The notes: generated by a model from the sequence alone, not told the origin. A stretch of 64,000 nt of DNA from Methanoperedens sp049303315 (GCA_049303315.1 JBAQMZ010000015.1:62001-126000); one strand, 5' to 3'; numbered from the stretch's first letter, positions 24,950 to 35,231 are shown. Numbers and translations: made by a program.

Positions 24950-26095
24950 TTATTTCAGTATTTCACTTGCTGCCTCGATGCCCGGACTGATAGTCTTAAC
25001 AACACCATTCCTGAAAAGCACTATTTCCACAGCCTGAATTGTGCTTAGAATATCCAGTTTACTAATATTACCCATGTTTCCGATCCTGAATATCTTGCCT
25101 TCAAGAGGTCCCTGTCCGCCTGAAACCTGGACCCCAAGTTCTTTTATCCCGCTACGAAGCTTCTTATCATCAATGCCAGGCGGTATTTTCATGGCAGTTA
25201 CCGTGTTTGAGTATCTGCTGTGTTCGTTCAATTGAGGGAACATTTCCACATTTAAGGCATTAGCCGCCGCTCGTATAGCTTCTGCAAATTTTGCATGTCT
25301 TTTTATACGGTTCTCAAGCCCTTCTTCCCTCACGATTCTCAGAGCATCATGCAGCGCAAAAAATAACGGTATCGCAGGAGTATATGGTGTCTCAGCGATC
25401 TCTCTGTTTGCTGATTTTTTGTATGCCTTCAAATCCATGTAATAAGGCGGCTTCACAACTATTGAATCCCATGCTTTTTCACTTACCGAGATCGCAGATA
25501 ATCCGGGAGGAGCGCCTATGCATTTTTGAGAGCCGACAACTGCAATATCCACGCCCCATTTATCTACAAGAACTTCGTCGCCTCCAATAGTGGTTACACC
25601 ATCCATAATGAACAGCGCCCCATATTTTTTTGCAAGTTCTCCGACTTCTTTTGCGGGGTTCTTGATACCCACAGAAGTGTCGTTATGCACAAGAGTAACG
25701 GCTTTAGCGCCTTGCTCCAGTGCGCTTTCAACTTTATCCAGTTCTATGGATTCACCTTTAGTCCAGTCAAATTTTACAGGAGCCACTTTGCCATAGCGCT
25801 CACCTATTTCCCTGAAGCGTTCTCCGAATTTTCCGTTCTCGATGGTCACAAGCGTATCCTTTTCATCGATTACATTACCTATCGCAGCTTCCATGGCGCA
25901 GCTGCCTGAACCGCTAAGGATAAAAACATCATTTTTGGTCCCGAAAAGTTCAGCCAGTATTTGCCTGGACTCAGTATAAATTGCGCCGAACTCCTTGCTG
26001 CGATGGTTTATCATAGGTTTTGACATTGAGCGGAGTATTCTTGGGGTAACAGGTACAGGACCTGGTATCATCAGTAACGTATTTTCAATTTTCAT
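24950..26095 (-). CDS. Class V aminotransferase (alanine-glyoxylate/aspartate type)
   Basis: A PLP aminotransferase of about 381 residues from ATG 26095 (MKIENTLLMIPGPVPVTP), preceded by GAGGTTG. LSGSGSCAMEAAIGN, DGVTTIGGDEV and the PLP lysine motif VVGSQKCIGAPPG are present. Archaeal members act on aspartate, alanine or phosphoserine. Here it may process an amino derivative of the compound handled by the operon. Confidence 0.87.
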   Translation of the reverse strand: MKIENTLLMIPGPVPVTPRILRSMSKPMINHRSKEFGAIYTESRQILAELFGTKNDVFILSGSGSCAMEAAIGNVIDEKDTLVTIENGKFGERFREIGERYGKVAPVKFDWTKGESIELDKVESALEQGAKAVTLVHNDTSVGIKNPAKEVGELAKKYGALFIMDGVTTIGGDEVLVDKWGVDIAVVGSQKCIGAPPGLSAISVSEKAWDSIVVKPPYYMDLKAYKKSANREIAETPYTPAIPLFFALHDALRIVREEGLENRIKRHAKFAEAIRAAANALNVEMFPQLNEHSRYSNTVTAMKIPPGIDDKKLRSGIKELGVQVSGGQGPLEGKIFRIGNMGNISKLDILSTIQAVEIVLFRNGVVKTISPGIEAASEILK

Positions 26096-26106
26096 ATTCA
26101 ACCTCA

Positions 26107-26862
26107 TTATTTTTTTTCATTGAATATCCATGATGTAATGAATAACATAACGCTTGAAAAAACAAGCAAAACCAATAGATCAAAATTCAGGGAATACTGG
26201 CCCTCATTAATTATGATCCCACGGATCGCATCCACACCATATGTCATAGGGTTTAACGAACTCAGGGTTTGTAACCATCCAGGGGCATTGGTAAGCGGAA
26301 ACAAAGCGCCGCTTAAAAAGAACGTTGGCATAATTATAAAACTCATTATAGTCTGGAATCCTTCAAAACTGTCCATGATGGAAGCAATAAATAGCCCAAA
26401 ACAATCAAATCCAAGGGAGATCAAAAGCATTATTGGTATTATCCGGATAATATTCAGAGGCGATATATGGACGCCAACAATGAAAGATAACAGAAGTAAC
26501 AACGTTCCCTGTATCAATGCATTTGTAGCCCCTCCCAGCGCTTTTCCTATAACGATCGACGTCCTGGATATAGGTGAAACGAGTATTTCTTTTAAGAACC
26601 CGAACTCACGATCCCATATGACAGATATTCCGGAACGCATTGATGTAAAGAGAAGAGTCATTCCTACGATACCCGGAAAAATAAATACGTTGTATCCGGA
26701 TGTTATCACGCCTGTCCGCAGGTTGATCCCCATGCCGCCGCCAAATATGATAAGCCACAGGAATGGCGTTGTCATGGCGCTTGCGAAATGTATCTTTTCA
26801 CGGTAGAACTTGATGATCTCCCGAAGCCATATTGAATAAATTCCACGCAGTTCTTTTCTCAT
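26107..26862 (-). CDS. ABC-2 type exporter permease
   Basis: About 251 residues with six helices, from ATG 26862 (MRKELRGIYSIWLRE), preceded by GGGGGAGA. IWDREFGFLKEILVSPISR, FFLSGALFPLTNAPGWLQ and LNPMTYGVDAIRG are standard for DrrB/ABC-2 permeases. It pairs with the ATPase 1 bp upstream. Confidence 0.9.
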   Translation of the reverse strand: MRKELRGIYSIWLREIIKFYREKIHFASAMTTPFLWLIIFGGGMGINLRTGVITSGYNVFIFPGIVGMTLLFTSMRSGISVIWDREFGFLKEILVSPISRTSIVIGKALGGATNALIQGTLLLLLSFIVGVHISPLNIIRIIPIMLLISLGFDCFGLFIASIMDSFEGFQTIMSFIIMPTFFLSGALFPLTNAPGWLQTLSSLNPMTYGVDAIRGIIINEGQYSLNFDLLVLLVFSSVMLFITSWIFNEKK

Positions 26863-26863
26863 T

Positions 26864-27847
26864 TTATCTCCCCCTGCGCTTTCGCTTATACATACTGATG
26901 AAATTATCCTCTCTTTCCTCGCGGATCTGCCTGCCAGTATGATGCAGGAAAACATCATGCAGTGTCGGCTCTTCAATATCGATTGAATCTACTGCTATAT
27001 GCATATCCTGTGCACTATTAATTATTCGCACAGCATTCATTGATCCCTGTTTCACATTCAAACTCAATGTATCTTGTGAAGCCTGCATTTGCAGGATATA
27101 GTCCTGCCCGAAAAGTCCGGTTGCAAGCTGATCCGGGAATTTTGTCCTTACAATGATATTGTCACCTGCAAGGAAACCTTTGAGGTGTTCTGGCGTATCC
27201 CTTATTTTGATAATGCCATGATCAATGATCGCTATATCATTGCAGAGAAGATCAGCTTCATCCATGTAATGTGTTGTCATTATGATCGTTAATTTTTCTT
27301 TTTGTGCAAGTGTTTTTATGTAGTCCCAGATGTGTTCTCTTGTCTGGGGGTCTAATCCTATGGTGGGTTCATCCAGAAATAATATTTCGGGATTATGAAG
27401 AAGCCCACGCGCCATTTCAAGACGCCGTATCATACCTCCGGAAAAAGTCCTGACTAGAGAATCAGCCCTGTCCTCAAGCTCCACAAGCTGAAGGACTTCC
27501 TGTATCCGTCCTTCCATTATTCCTGATTGAACATCATAAAGCATGGCATGAAATCTCAGGTTTTCGCGAGCTGTGAGCCGATCATCCACGCTTATGCTCT
27601 GGAAGACTATGCCGATGCTCTGCCTTACTTTAGCAGAGTCTTTGATTATATCATATCCATTCACAATTGCAGAACCTGATGTGGGATTTACGATGGTGCA
27701 TAGCATTGAAAGTATTGTGCTTTTCCCTGCGCCGTTCGGGCCAAGGAGACCGAAGATTTTGCCCTTCTCAACTTGAAGGTTAAGATCATCCACTGCAACT
27801 AAGGTTTTGTATTTTTTTGTCAGGTTTGTTGTTTCTATTGCGTACAT
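26864..27847 (-). CDS. ABC-2 type exporter ATPase (DrrA-like)
   Basis: A 327-residue ATPase with Walker A GPNGAGKSTILSML, Q-loop VFQSISVDDRLTA, signature FSGGMIRRLEMARGL, Walker B ILFLDEPTIGLDPQT and switch TTHYMDEAD. The C-terminal extension of about 90 residues is typical of DrrA-type exporters. It probably exports a product or lipid linked to the operon. Confidence 0.9.
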   Translation of the reverse strand: MYAIETTNLTKKYKTLVAVDDLNLQVEKGKIFGLLGPNGAGKSTILSMLCTIVNPTSGSAIVNGYDIIKDSAKVRQSIGIVFQSISVDDRLTARENLRFHAMLYDVQSGIMEGRIQEVLQLVELEDRADSLVRTFSGGMIRRLEMARGLLHNPEILFLDEPTIGLDPQTREHIWDYIKTLAQKEKLTIIMTTHYMDEADLLCNDIAIIDHGIIKIRDTPEHLKGFLAGDNIIVRTKFPDQLATGLFGQDYILQMQASQDTLSLNVKQGSMNAVRIINSAQDMHIAVDSIDIEEPTLHDVFLHHTGRQIREEREDNFISMYKRKRRGR

Positions 27848-27851
27848 TGAT

Positions 27852-28085
27852 CTATCCTTTCTTCACAAAGATATGGTATGCTCCCTCTTTGGTCTCGACA
27901 TCTAGGAACTCATCACCGGATTTAGTCAACCATACATCAATATTCTGCCACGCTTCAGGGTCGCTTGCTATAACCTCAAGTATTTCACCTTTTTTAAGTT
28001 TTTTTATTTCCTGAAGTGTCATGATGCGTGGATAGGGACATCTCTCGCCCCTTACGTCTAACTTAACATCTGGAATTATTGCCAT
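27852..28085 (-). CDS. TusA-family sulfur carrier
   Basis: A 77-residue protein with the CPYP sulfur-carrier motif in LDVRGERCPYPRIMT and LEVIASDPEAWQNIDVW. The ending EGAYHIFVKKG is nearly that of the protein at 56324-56557, so they are paralogues. TusA proteins pass persulfide sulfur to acceptors. Its place between a methyltransferase and an exporter suggests a sulfur-containing substrate or product. Confidence 0.9.
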   Translation of the reverse strand: MAIIPDVKLDVRGERCPYPRIMTLQEIKKLKKGEILEVIASDPEAWQNIDVWLTKSGDEFLDVETKEGAYHIFVKKG

Positions 28086-28909
28086 TATTTACCTCTTTTT
28101 TCGGCTATTGCATAGATTTTGTTTCTAACAAAATTAATACCCTCTTCTGTTTCTATTTTTTTAAGTTCGCTTATAAGTTCATTTCTGATTTTTGGATGCT
28201 GTTTTTTGGGTACATCCCTTAAAAAATTTCGATGTGGAGCCCTATTCATTATGGAATTAACCGCATCCTTAGCAGATGCAAAATTGTCTATTGTTTGTCT
28301 GACTTCTATGTTTTGTACAAGAAATCCTGTCAACTCCAGCAGTTTCCTCACTTCATAAACAGTTACCGGGTAATTATTGTGATTTGATGTGATATTATAT
28401 CCTTTTTTTTTCAAAATAGCTTTTGCGATTTCTCTGGCGCCATTGCGAGGAAGATTTTTTACCTTCGATGTGAATCCGAGATGTCCGCCCTGTTTTAAAA
28501 CCCTGTGGCACTCATGAAGTAATATTTTTTTATCCTTAATCCAGTGAAATACGCTATTCATATACACTACATCAAAAAACCCATCCTCAAAACGACGTAG
28601 ATCAGTACCATCACCGATCTCAAAAAAGAGATTAGAGGCTTGCAAATCCTTAGCCTTCTTTTTTGCGATATTGATACGTTCCGGAGAGAGATCGATGCCG
28701 AAATATAATCCATCCTTGCCTATTAATCCGGCTGCATGCAGCGCTAATCTGCCCGTACCAGCACCTACATCCAACACAGTGCTTCCCTGTCTTATTCCAA
28801 GTTCTTTGATTAGATGTAGTCCACAGTTGTACTGTTGGTCGCTGTGTTTATCGTATGCAACTGCTTCCTCAAAAGTTTCTGTTTTGAAATTTCTCAATTT
28901 TATCGCCAC
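28085..28909 (-). CDS. Class I SAM-dependent methyltransferase
   Basis: A 274-residue paralogue of the 23545-24351 gene: VLDVGAGTGRLALHAAGLIG, FGIDLSPERINIA, FDVVYMNSVFHWI and HRVLKQGGHLGFTSK. The C-terminal half contains HRNFLRDVPKKQHPK. It abuts the preceding dehydratase-like gene and overlaps tusA by 1 bp. Confidence 0.88.
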   Translation of the reverse strand: MAIKLRNFKTETFEEAVAYDKHSDQQYNCGLHLIKELGIRQGSTVLDVGAGTGRLALHAAGLIGKDGLYFGIDLSPERINIAKKKAKDLQASNLFFEIGDGTDLRRFEDGFFDVVYMNSVFHWIKDKKILLHECHRVLKQGGHLGFTSKVKNLPRNGAREIAKAILKKKGYNITSNHNNYPVTVYEVRKLLELTGFLVQNIEVRQTIDNFASAKDAVNSIMNRAPHRNFLRDVPKKQHPKIRNELISELKKIETEEGINFVRNKIYAIAEKRGK

Positions 28910-30298
28910 TTATTTTAGCATCTCTATAAATATCTCAACCCGGCTATGCATCTGTTCATGTCCTTCCCGACTTTCAGCCATAGCTCGCTCGATGGTTATA
29001 GTTGGAATTCCTGTCTCTTCTCTAACAATATCCGCAACTATTCTTGCTACCCCGGACTGGTAATTGCAGCCCCACTGGTGCATAAATATCAGACCGTCTG
29101 CATTTGATCTTATTACCTGCTCTGCCGTCCATAGACCCCTTTCTTCAGTGGGAAGTTCGTATGGGAAAGAAACAATTGCTTTCGCTAATTTCTCATAAGG
29201 ATCTCCCGTCTCATCAACATCCACAGACACCTCGCTCCATCCGTCATCCTTCCCTACTACGGCTCCCCCTAAACTATCCACATGTTTCATACTCGGGTTT
29301 ACACATGAACCGCATATGAACAGCCTTACAGGATCGTCTTCTATTCCTTCTCCTTTAATTGAATTTTTAACTCTTTCTTTCACTTCGCAGAACGACTCTT
29401 CCAGAATCTGTTTTGCTGCCACAGGATCGCTGTTACTTTCGTTGCCAAGCTGCATTATGCCCGTGTGATCTGTGCTGTTGGTGGGCGGTGTTGAGGCTGA
29501 CCACCACAGCTTTACATAATCTCTGGCAATCCTGCGTTTATGGTTGTGAAGCTTTATCTCTTTCCTGAGATCTTCATCAGTAACTTCCCGATTACCTAAT
29601 TCTCCAATTTTTCTTGTCAGCCTGCGAAGATTATCAGCCACATATTCTGCCGCCCATTCTTTATCGCGCTGATGGTTAACCGGAGAATCGACCAGAAGCA
29701 GTGGAATTTTTATATTGCCATGCCTGTGCGCTTCAACACCATATGCAATATCAGAGCACCGCAGACACAGGTATGGAGCTATTAAAGCTATGGGCACCAT
29801 GCCTTCCTGGATTATCTCGTATTTTGCGGTCTGGCATGCCTCTACTGTTAATTCCTGCCTTCCAATTTCTCTTATCTGGAGCCTGCGAAAATCTGCTTCC
29901 TGATAGTCCTGGTTCTCCTTAAGATTGGTAGCCCAACCATTCACCATGCCAGGTCTTGTGGGTATACCTCCTGCTGCATAGTAGGGCTCGTGTGTTTGCC
30001 CGCCCTGTATGAAAACGACGGGCACCCCATTGCGGGCTGCCTCAGTCAGGCGTTCATGGACAGTAATGCTGAAATAGTTCCGTTTTACGCCGCTTATCAG
30101 ATTCGTATCTTTTGACAGGCCATGATATCGACTATCGCTGAATAAATGGGGGTGTCTTCTTGGCCCTTCTTCAGTCATGAAGTCCCATATATCACCGGGC
30201 GTTACCCGCTTGCCATCTCTAAATACAAGATCATCAGTTTCAAATAACCTGGATCTTACTTCTTCTGGATATTTAAATAGTTCTTTAGTTCTTGTCAT
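28910..30298 (-). CDS. 2-hydroxyacyl-CoA dehydratase/benzoyl-CoA reductase-type paralogue A
   Basis: A 462-residue member of the HgdB/BcrC/double-cubane superfamily, whose enzymes hold Fe-S clusters and perform ATP-driven low-potential reductions with an activator. Cys155 (EAC), Cys181 (LCLRC) and Cys411 (QWGC) line up with the three ligands of the canonical protein at 44394; Cys329 and Cys332 in FICGSCVNP are extra. N-terminal FKYPEEV, GGQTHEPYYAAGGIP and the end RVEIFIEMLK are shared by all six paralogues. Closest to paralogue B in the QLGNE region. Confidence 0.85.
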   Translation of the reverse strand: MTRTKELFKYPEEVRSRLFETDDLVFRDGKRVTPGDIWDFMTEEGPRRHPHLFSDSRYHGLSKDTNLISGVKRNYFSITVHERLTEAARNGVPVVFIQGGQTHEPYYAAGGIPTRPGMVNGWATNLKENQDYQEADFRRLQIREIGRQELTVEACQTAKYEIIQEGMVPIALIAPYLCLRCSDIAYGVEAHRHGNIKIPLLLVDSPVNHQRDKEWAAEYVADNLRRLTRKIGELGNREVTDEDLRKEIKLHNHKRRIARDYVKLWWSASTPPTNSTDHTGIMQLGNESNSDPVAAKQILEESFCEVKERVKNSIKGEGIEDDPVRLFICGSCVNPSMKHVDSLGGAVVGKDDGWSEVSVDVDETGDPYEKLAKAIVSFPYELPTEERGLWTAEQVIRSNADGLIFMHQWGCNYQSGVARIVADIVREETGIPTITIERAMAESREGHEQMHSRVEIFIEMLK

Positions 30299-30310
30299 AG
30301 TATCATCTTA

Positions 30311-31369
30311 TTATTTTTTATATTGAGGATTATATTCATTTGTATATACATCAGATGGCTTGACCTGTCCTGGTTTTAATATCCCGCTTTCTACAAAATT
30401 ATCGATCCAGAACTGAATATCGTTGTCAGTAATAAATTGATTTTCCGGAGACCATCTGGTTCCTCTATAATATTTAGCTAACTTGGGATTCCCGCCTTTT
30501 TCTTCAGAGATATCAGCATATGCTTTTCTAACACGCTCAGGATCTTTATTAAATTCTTCCCATACAATGCGTCTTGCACCATCATAGGCTCTTAAGTATC
30601 TCCTGACAGTATCGGGATGCTTTTCTATAAATTCTTCTCTAAAACCTTGACTCGTGGTAAACAGACTCTGGTTCCCTCTTGCCTCGAAGCTGCTGGTACC
30701 CGGTAATCTTCTCACTCCCCCATTTTCAACTGCCCTGTCAAACCATGTCCCGCCTGACGTTGTCCCGGCTACTGCATCCACCTGTTTGCTCCTCAATATT
30801 TGTTCCTGATTATTAGCAGGTATTACAACTAATTCCACCTGATTTATAGAAATGCCATTTTGTTTCAGAAATGTCTTTATTATGAATTCAGCCTCTGCCC
30901 CCAGCACATTGACAGCTATCCTTTTGCCAACAAGATCTTTAATAGTATTAATGCTGCTGTTCTCAAGGACTAACAGACCTGAATATTGAGGCTGTTCTGT
31001 GACACTTCCAGATAGAAGAAGTTTTACCTTCGCACCCTTGCTAATTGCATTTACCCAGATGGAAATAGACCCACCTGAGGTATCGATATTATCAGTTAAA
31101 AGAGCCTGCATCGTCACGGTTCCGCCTTCGCCGCCTTGTACCGTTATCTGCTCAATCCTTACACCTTCCTCTTCGGGAATATCTCTTCCTGTTAATTTTT
31201 TAACGATTTCAAAATTATTTGGCGTTGTGGAAACGCTTTCCCTAATCAGAACGCTTTCTTCCTTCGTTTTTTCTTCGTTTGTGAAAAGCAATCCAGATCC
31301 AATGATCGCTATAGCAATGACTGCTATTAATAGAATTTTTAGGTTATTATTCATATTCATCATTTTCAT
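30311..31369 (-). CDS. Membrane-anchored NMT1-type binding protein 1
   Basis: A 352-residue protein with one N-terminal helix (about residues 11-28, no lipobox), then the two-lobed binding fold: GRDIPEEEGVRIEQITVQGG, NIDTSGGSISIWVN, LVGKRIAVNVLGAEAEFI and ILRSKQVDAVAGT. It belongs to the QGGEGGTV subgroup with the protein at 40193-41239. The tail KPSDVYTNEYNPQYKK is the shared family end. The first codons overlap the end of paralogue B. Confidence 0.86.
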   Translation of the reverse strand: MKMMNMNNNLKILLIAVIAIAIIGSGLLFTNEEKTKEESVLIRESVSTTPNNFEIVKKLTGRDIPEEEGVRIEQITVQGGEGGTVTMQALLTDNIDTSGGSISIWVNAISKGAKVKLLLSGSVTEQPQYSGLLVLENSSINTIKDLVGKRIAVNVLGAEAEFIIKTFLKQNGISINQVELVVIPANNQEQILRSKQVDAVAGTTSGGTWFDRAVENGGVRRLPGTSSFEARGNQSLFTTSQGFREEFIEKHPDTVRRYLRAYDGARRIVWEEFNKDPERVRKAYADISEEKGGNPKLAKYYRGTRWSPENQFITDNDIQFWIDNFVESGILKPGQVKPSDVYTNEYNPQYKK

Positions 31370-32757
31370 TTCATCATCTCTATGAATGCCTCAACCCTGT
31401 TGTGCGACTGTTCCAGAGCCTCGCGCCTGCCAAGTTCTGCCAATTCAATGTTTATAGTGGGAATTCCAGTCTCAGTCTTAACAATGTCAGCTACCTCTCT
31501 GGCAACTGCTGTCTGGTAATTGCAGCCCCAGTTATACATGAATATCAGACCATCAGCATTTGATTTTATTACCTGTTCAGCTGTCCATGCAGCTCGTTCT
31601 TCAGTAGGCTGTTCATAAGGATATGACAAAATCGCTCTGGCAAGATTTTCGTATGGGTCGCCCGTTTCAGCTACATCAGTGGATACTTCACTCCAGCCGT
31701 CGTCTTTTGCAACAACTACACCGCCTGCCTTATCAACAAGATAAGGATTCGGAGTCACGCAGGAGCCGCATATAAACAGCCGTGCCGGATCATCGCTCAG
31801 TCCTTCGCCTTTAACATTGTTCTTGACCCTCTCCTTTGCCTCAACATACGATTCCTCAAGAATCTGTTTTGCTGCTGTGGGATCACCATATCCTTCATTG
31901 CCTAACTGGAGAGTGCTGCTGTGATCAACACTGTTTGTGGGCGGTATCTTTGCTCCCCACCACAGATCAGCATATTTACGCGCAAGCCTTCGTATCTGGT
32001 TATGCAGCTTTATCTCATTCCGGACATCGTCTTCGGTTACTTCCTTTCCAGACAGTTTACTAATCTCCTGAACAAGATCCTTCAGGTTTTTGGACAGGTA
32101 CTTAACAGCCCATTCTGCATCTTGCTGTGAACCAACAGGATAATCTACAAGAAATAGTGGGACTTTTACTTTGCCATGGCGATATGCTTCAACGCCATAG
32201 GCAATATCCGAGCAGCGCAGGCAAAGATATGGAGCAATTAAATCCACAGAGATAAAACCTTCCTGGACCGTCCCATAACCTGCGGTCTGGCATGCCTCTA
32301 CGCTTATGGCTTTTCTGCTTTCTTCACGAATTTTATTACCCCTTATATCTGCTTCTCTAAGATTCAGTCCTTCTTTTTTGTTGAGTGCCCATTGGCTTAT
32401 AAAAGCAGGTCTAGCAGGTATCCCTCCGGCTGCATAATAAGGTTCCATCCCCTGCCCGCCCTGTATGAAAACGATCGGCACGCCGCTATTCTGGGCTTTT
32501 GTCATACGATCGTATAGCGTGAGAGCAAAATACCCGCGCTTAATACCGCTTAAGAAGTTCACATCGCTCGATATGCGCCCCACATGGTGAGTACTTGTAT
32601 TGAAAGCATATGGGTATCTTCTTGGTCCCTCGTCTGCCATGAAATTCCATATCTGCTCTGTTGTTGCCCGTGTTCCATCTTTAAATACTAAATCCTCTTT
32701 CTCGAAAAACTGTGATTTTATCTCTTCCGGATATCTGAAAATATCATCTTTTGACAT
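31366..32757 (-). CDS. 2-hydroxyacyl-CoA dehydratase-type paralogue B
   Basis: 463 residues with the same architecture as paralogue A: FRYPEEIKSQFFEKEDL, GGQGMEPYYAAGGIPARP, EACQTAGYG, APYLCLRCSDIAYGVEAYRH, FICGSCVTPN and NWGCNYQTAVA, ending RVEAFIEMMK. It keeps the putative cluster cysteines and the extra CGSC. Most like A (LQLGNEGYGDPTAAKQILEE). One base is shared with the next binding-protein gene. Confidence 0.85.
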   Translation of the reverse strand: MSKDDIFRYPEEIKSQFFEKEDLVFKDGTRATTEQIWNFMADEGPRRYPYAFNTSTHHVGRISSDVNFLSGIKRGYFALTLYDRMTKAQNSGVPIVFIQGGQGMEPYYAAGGIPARPAFISQWALNKKEGLNLREADIRGNKIREESRKAISVEACQTAGYGTVQEGFISVDLIAPYLCLRCSDIAYGVEAYRHGKVKVPLFLVDYPVGSQQDAEWAVKYLSKNLKDLVQEISKLSGKEVTEDDVRNEIKLHNQIRRLARKYADLWWGAKIPPTNSVDHSSTLQLGNEGYGDPTAAKQILEESYVEAKERVKNNVKGEGLSDDPARLFICGSCVTPNPYLVDKAGGVVVAKDDGWSEVSTDVAETGDPYENLARAILSYPYEQPTEERAAWTAEQVIKSNADGLIFMYNWGCNYQTAVAREVADIVKTETGIPTINIELAELGRREALEQSHNRVEAFIEMMK

Positions 32758-33833
32758 TATTTAACTCCTTTTTTTTGTTCAGTCTTTATAAATGGATTGA
32801 ATTCATTTGTGTATACATCTGATGGTTTTATTTGTCCGGGCTTTAGTATCCCATCTTCTACATATCGGTCAATCCACCATTGAATATCCTCGTCGGTAAT
32901 GAATGGATATTCTATCGAACCGGTTGGTTTATAGTACCGAGATAATTTAGGATTTCCACCTTTCTTTTCAGCGACTTCTGCATATGCTTTTTTAACACGC
33001 TCTGGATCCTTCTGATATTCTTGCGCCACTATGTGCAAGGCAGTGAGATATGCTCTGACATATCTTCTGACGGTCTCAGGGTGTTTTTGTATAAAATCTT
33101 CACTAAAGCCAATAGCGTAAGAGGAGTAGGAGATCACTCCAAAATTAGCTCTTACATCGTAGCTTCTGGTGCCAGGTATTGATCTGACCCCACCTTTTTC
33201 TAATGCCATATCAAATTGAATCCCACCACTGGAAGTCCAGGCGGCGGCATCAACCTGTTTGCTTCTCAATACTTGCTCTTGATTTGCTGAAGGCACTACA
33301 ACCAATTGCACATCATTTATGGAAAGCCCATTTTGCTTAAGGAAAGCTCTTATTATATAATCTGATTCAGCTCCCAGCACATTGACTGCAATTTTTTTAC
33401 CTACAAGATCCTTGATGGTGTAAATGCCACTATCATTCAGAACTAAAAGTCCACCATCGGGAACAGTATCTTTGGTTTCAACTTTCCGAACAAATAACGC
33501 TTTTATTTTTCCACCGCTGGCGATTACATTTATCCATGCAGTGAAAGATGAGCCTGCTGCGTCGATATTGTTAGCTAAAAGAGCCTGAAGTGCCACAGTA
33601 CCACCGGTGCTTTGTATGCTGGTTATCTGCTCAAGCTTCACTCCCTCTTCTTCAGGAATATTTCTTCCTGTCAATTTTGTTACAAGTTCCCATTGTGATG
33701 GATCCGTGGTATCGAGTTCTCTAATAGTTACTATTTCTTCCTTCGGTTTTATGTCCTCCCATATCAACAGTCCCGCTCCTACAATGACAATAGCGATAGC
33801 TGCAATGGAAAACACTTTTGTATTCGTATTCAC
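32757..33833 (-). CDS. Membrane-anchored NMT1-type binding protein 2
   Basis: 358 residues, N-terminal anchor, then GRNIPEEEGVKLEQITSIQS, NIDAAGSSFTAWINVIASGG, KKIAVNVLGAESDYIIRAFL and VLRSKQVDAAAWTSSGG. Its pocket-lining region (SIQSTGGTVAL) is intermediate between the other two subgroups, so it may bind a different ligand. The tail is KPSDVYTNEFNPFIK. Confidence 0.86.
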   Translation of the reverse strand: MNTNTKVFSIAAIAIVIVGAGLLIWEDIKPKEEIVTIRELDTTDPSQWELVTKLTGRNIPEEEGVKLEQITSIQSTGGTVALQALLANNIDAAGSSFTAWINVIASGGKIKALFVRKVETKDTVPDGGLLVLNDSGIYTIKDLVGKKIAVNVLGAESDYIIRAFLKQNGLSINDVQLVVVPSANQEQVLRSKQVDAAAWTSSGGIQFDMALEKGGVRSIPGTRSYDVRANFGVISYSSYAIGFSEDFIQKHPETVRRYVRAYLTALHIVAQEYQKDPERVKKAYAEVAEKKGGNPKLSRYYKPTGSIEYPFITDEDIQWWIDRYVEDGILKPGQIKPSDVYTNEFNPFIKTEQKKGVK

Positions 33834-33845
33834 TTTTTCCCACCT

Positions 33846-35231
33846 TCAGCTTAACATTTCAATGAAAGACTCAACCCTGTTTTGATTTTGCTCCATCCCT
33901 TCTGCTGAAGTAAGTTCGGCTTCGATATTTATAGTCGGGAGGCCGGTTTGTTCCTTTATTATATCAGCTATCATCCTGGCTACCGCAGACTGGTAATTGC
34001 ATCCCCAGGCAAAATAGAAGATAACACCATCAGCGTTTGATTTTATTGCCTGTTCTGCAGTCCACGCCGCTCTTTCCTCTGTGGATAGTTCATATGGGAA
34101 GGACAATATCGCTTCTGCAAGATTTTCATACGGGTCGCCTGTTTCCTTTACATTGGTAGAAGCTTCGCTCCAGAAGTCATCCTTGCCAACAACAACACCG
34201 CCTGCACTGTCAACACGGGAGGCCTGCGGACCAACGCATGAACCGCATATCCATAATCTGGCAGGGTCATCTTTCAAGCCAGTGCCTTTTACACCGTGTT
34301 TGACACGTTCTTTTAGCTCAGTGCGGGTTTCTTCAAGTACTTGAGTTGAGGCTGCAAAATCCCCGCAGCCGTCAACACCAAGAGATACTAAGCTGCTGTG
34401 ATCCACGCTATTGGTAGGCGGCACCTTAGCAGACCACCTTATTTTAAAGCAATCCTGCAATATTTTACGGGCTTTGTTCTCACGCCTGATCTCAGCCCTT
34501 AGATCCTCATCTGTAACGATTTTATTTGAAAGTTTGGCGATCTTGCCGGTCAGGGTTTCTAACTCAGTCTTCAGGTATTCTGTTTTCCATTTGCCTGAAT
34601 TGTGATCGGTCGGGTGGTCTACAAGATAGCTGGGAATATTTCTTTTCCCGTGTCGATGGGATTCCACAAGATATGCCATATCTGAGCAGCGCAGGCAGAG
34701 ATATGGAGCAATAAAATCAACATGTACGATATTTTCCTCTACTGCTGCATGAGCTGATATCTGGCCGCAAGAATCAATTGAGACCGCTCTTCTGCCTTGT
34801 TCTAAGATCGACATACCCCTCTGGTTGGATTTTCTCGTGTTCAGGCCTTCAACCTGGTTACGAGCAAAGCCTGACACAAGTCCGGGTCTTAGCGGTATGC
34901 CGCCTGCTGCGTAGTATGGTTCAACTGTCTGCCCACCCTGCACAAATACAAGGGGAACACCGTTCTTATTTGCATCCATCAATCTATCCTTTAAAGTCAG
35001 GGAAAGGTAGTTACGCTTGATACCGCTGGATAGATTTACATCACTTGAGATACCTCTGAAGTAAACACTCTTATCAAATGCGTATGGAAATCTCACAGGC
35101 GCTTCCTTTGTCATAAAATCCCATATCTGTGCAGAAGAGATGCGTCTTCCGTCACTAAATGCAAGATCATCGGTTTCGATAAACTGAGGTTTTATTTCCT
35201 CTGGATATTCAAAAAGTTCTTTTTGTGTCAT
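33846..35231 (-). CDS. 2-hydroxyacyl-CoA dehydratase-type paralogue C
   Basis: 461 residues. FEYPEEIKPQFIETDDLAF, GGQTVEPYYAAGGIPLRPG, DSCGQISAHAAV, APYLCLRCSDMAYLVESHRH, WICGSCVGPQ and AWGCNYQSAVARM, ending RVESFIEMLS. It shares the VDGCGD insertion and ELKERVKHGVKG with paralogue F at 43003, so these two are sisters. The CGSC motif is kept. Confidence 0.85.
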   Translation of the reverse strand: MTQKELFEYPEEIKPQFIETDDLAFSDGRRISSAQIWDFMTKEAPVRFPYAFDKSVYFRGISSDVNLSSGIKRNYLSLTLKDRLMDANKNGVPLVFVQGGQTVEPYYAAGGIPLRPGLVSGFARNQVEGLNTRKSNQRGMSILEQGRRAVSIDSCGQISAHAAVEENIVHVDFIAPYLCLRCSDMAYLVESHRHGKRNIPSYLVDHPTDHNSGKWKTEYLKTELETLTGKIAKLSNKIVTDEDLRAEIRRENKARKILQDCFKIRWSAKVPPTNSVDHSSLVSLGVDGCGDFAASTQVLEETRTELKERVKHGVKGTGLKDDPARLWICGSCVGPQASRVDSAGGVVVGKDDFWSEASTNVKETGDPYENLAEAILSFPYELSTEERAAWTAEQAIKSNADGVIFYFAWGCNYQSAVARMIADIIKEQTGLPTINIEAELTSAEGMEQNQNRVESFIEMLS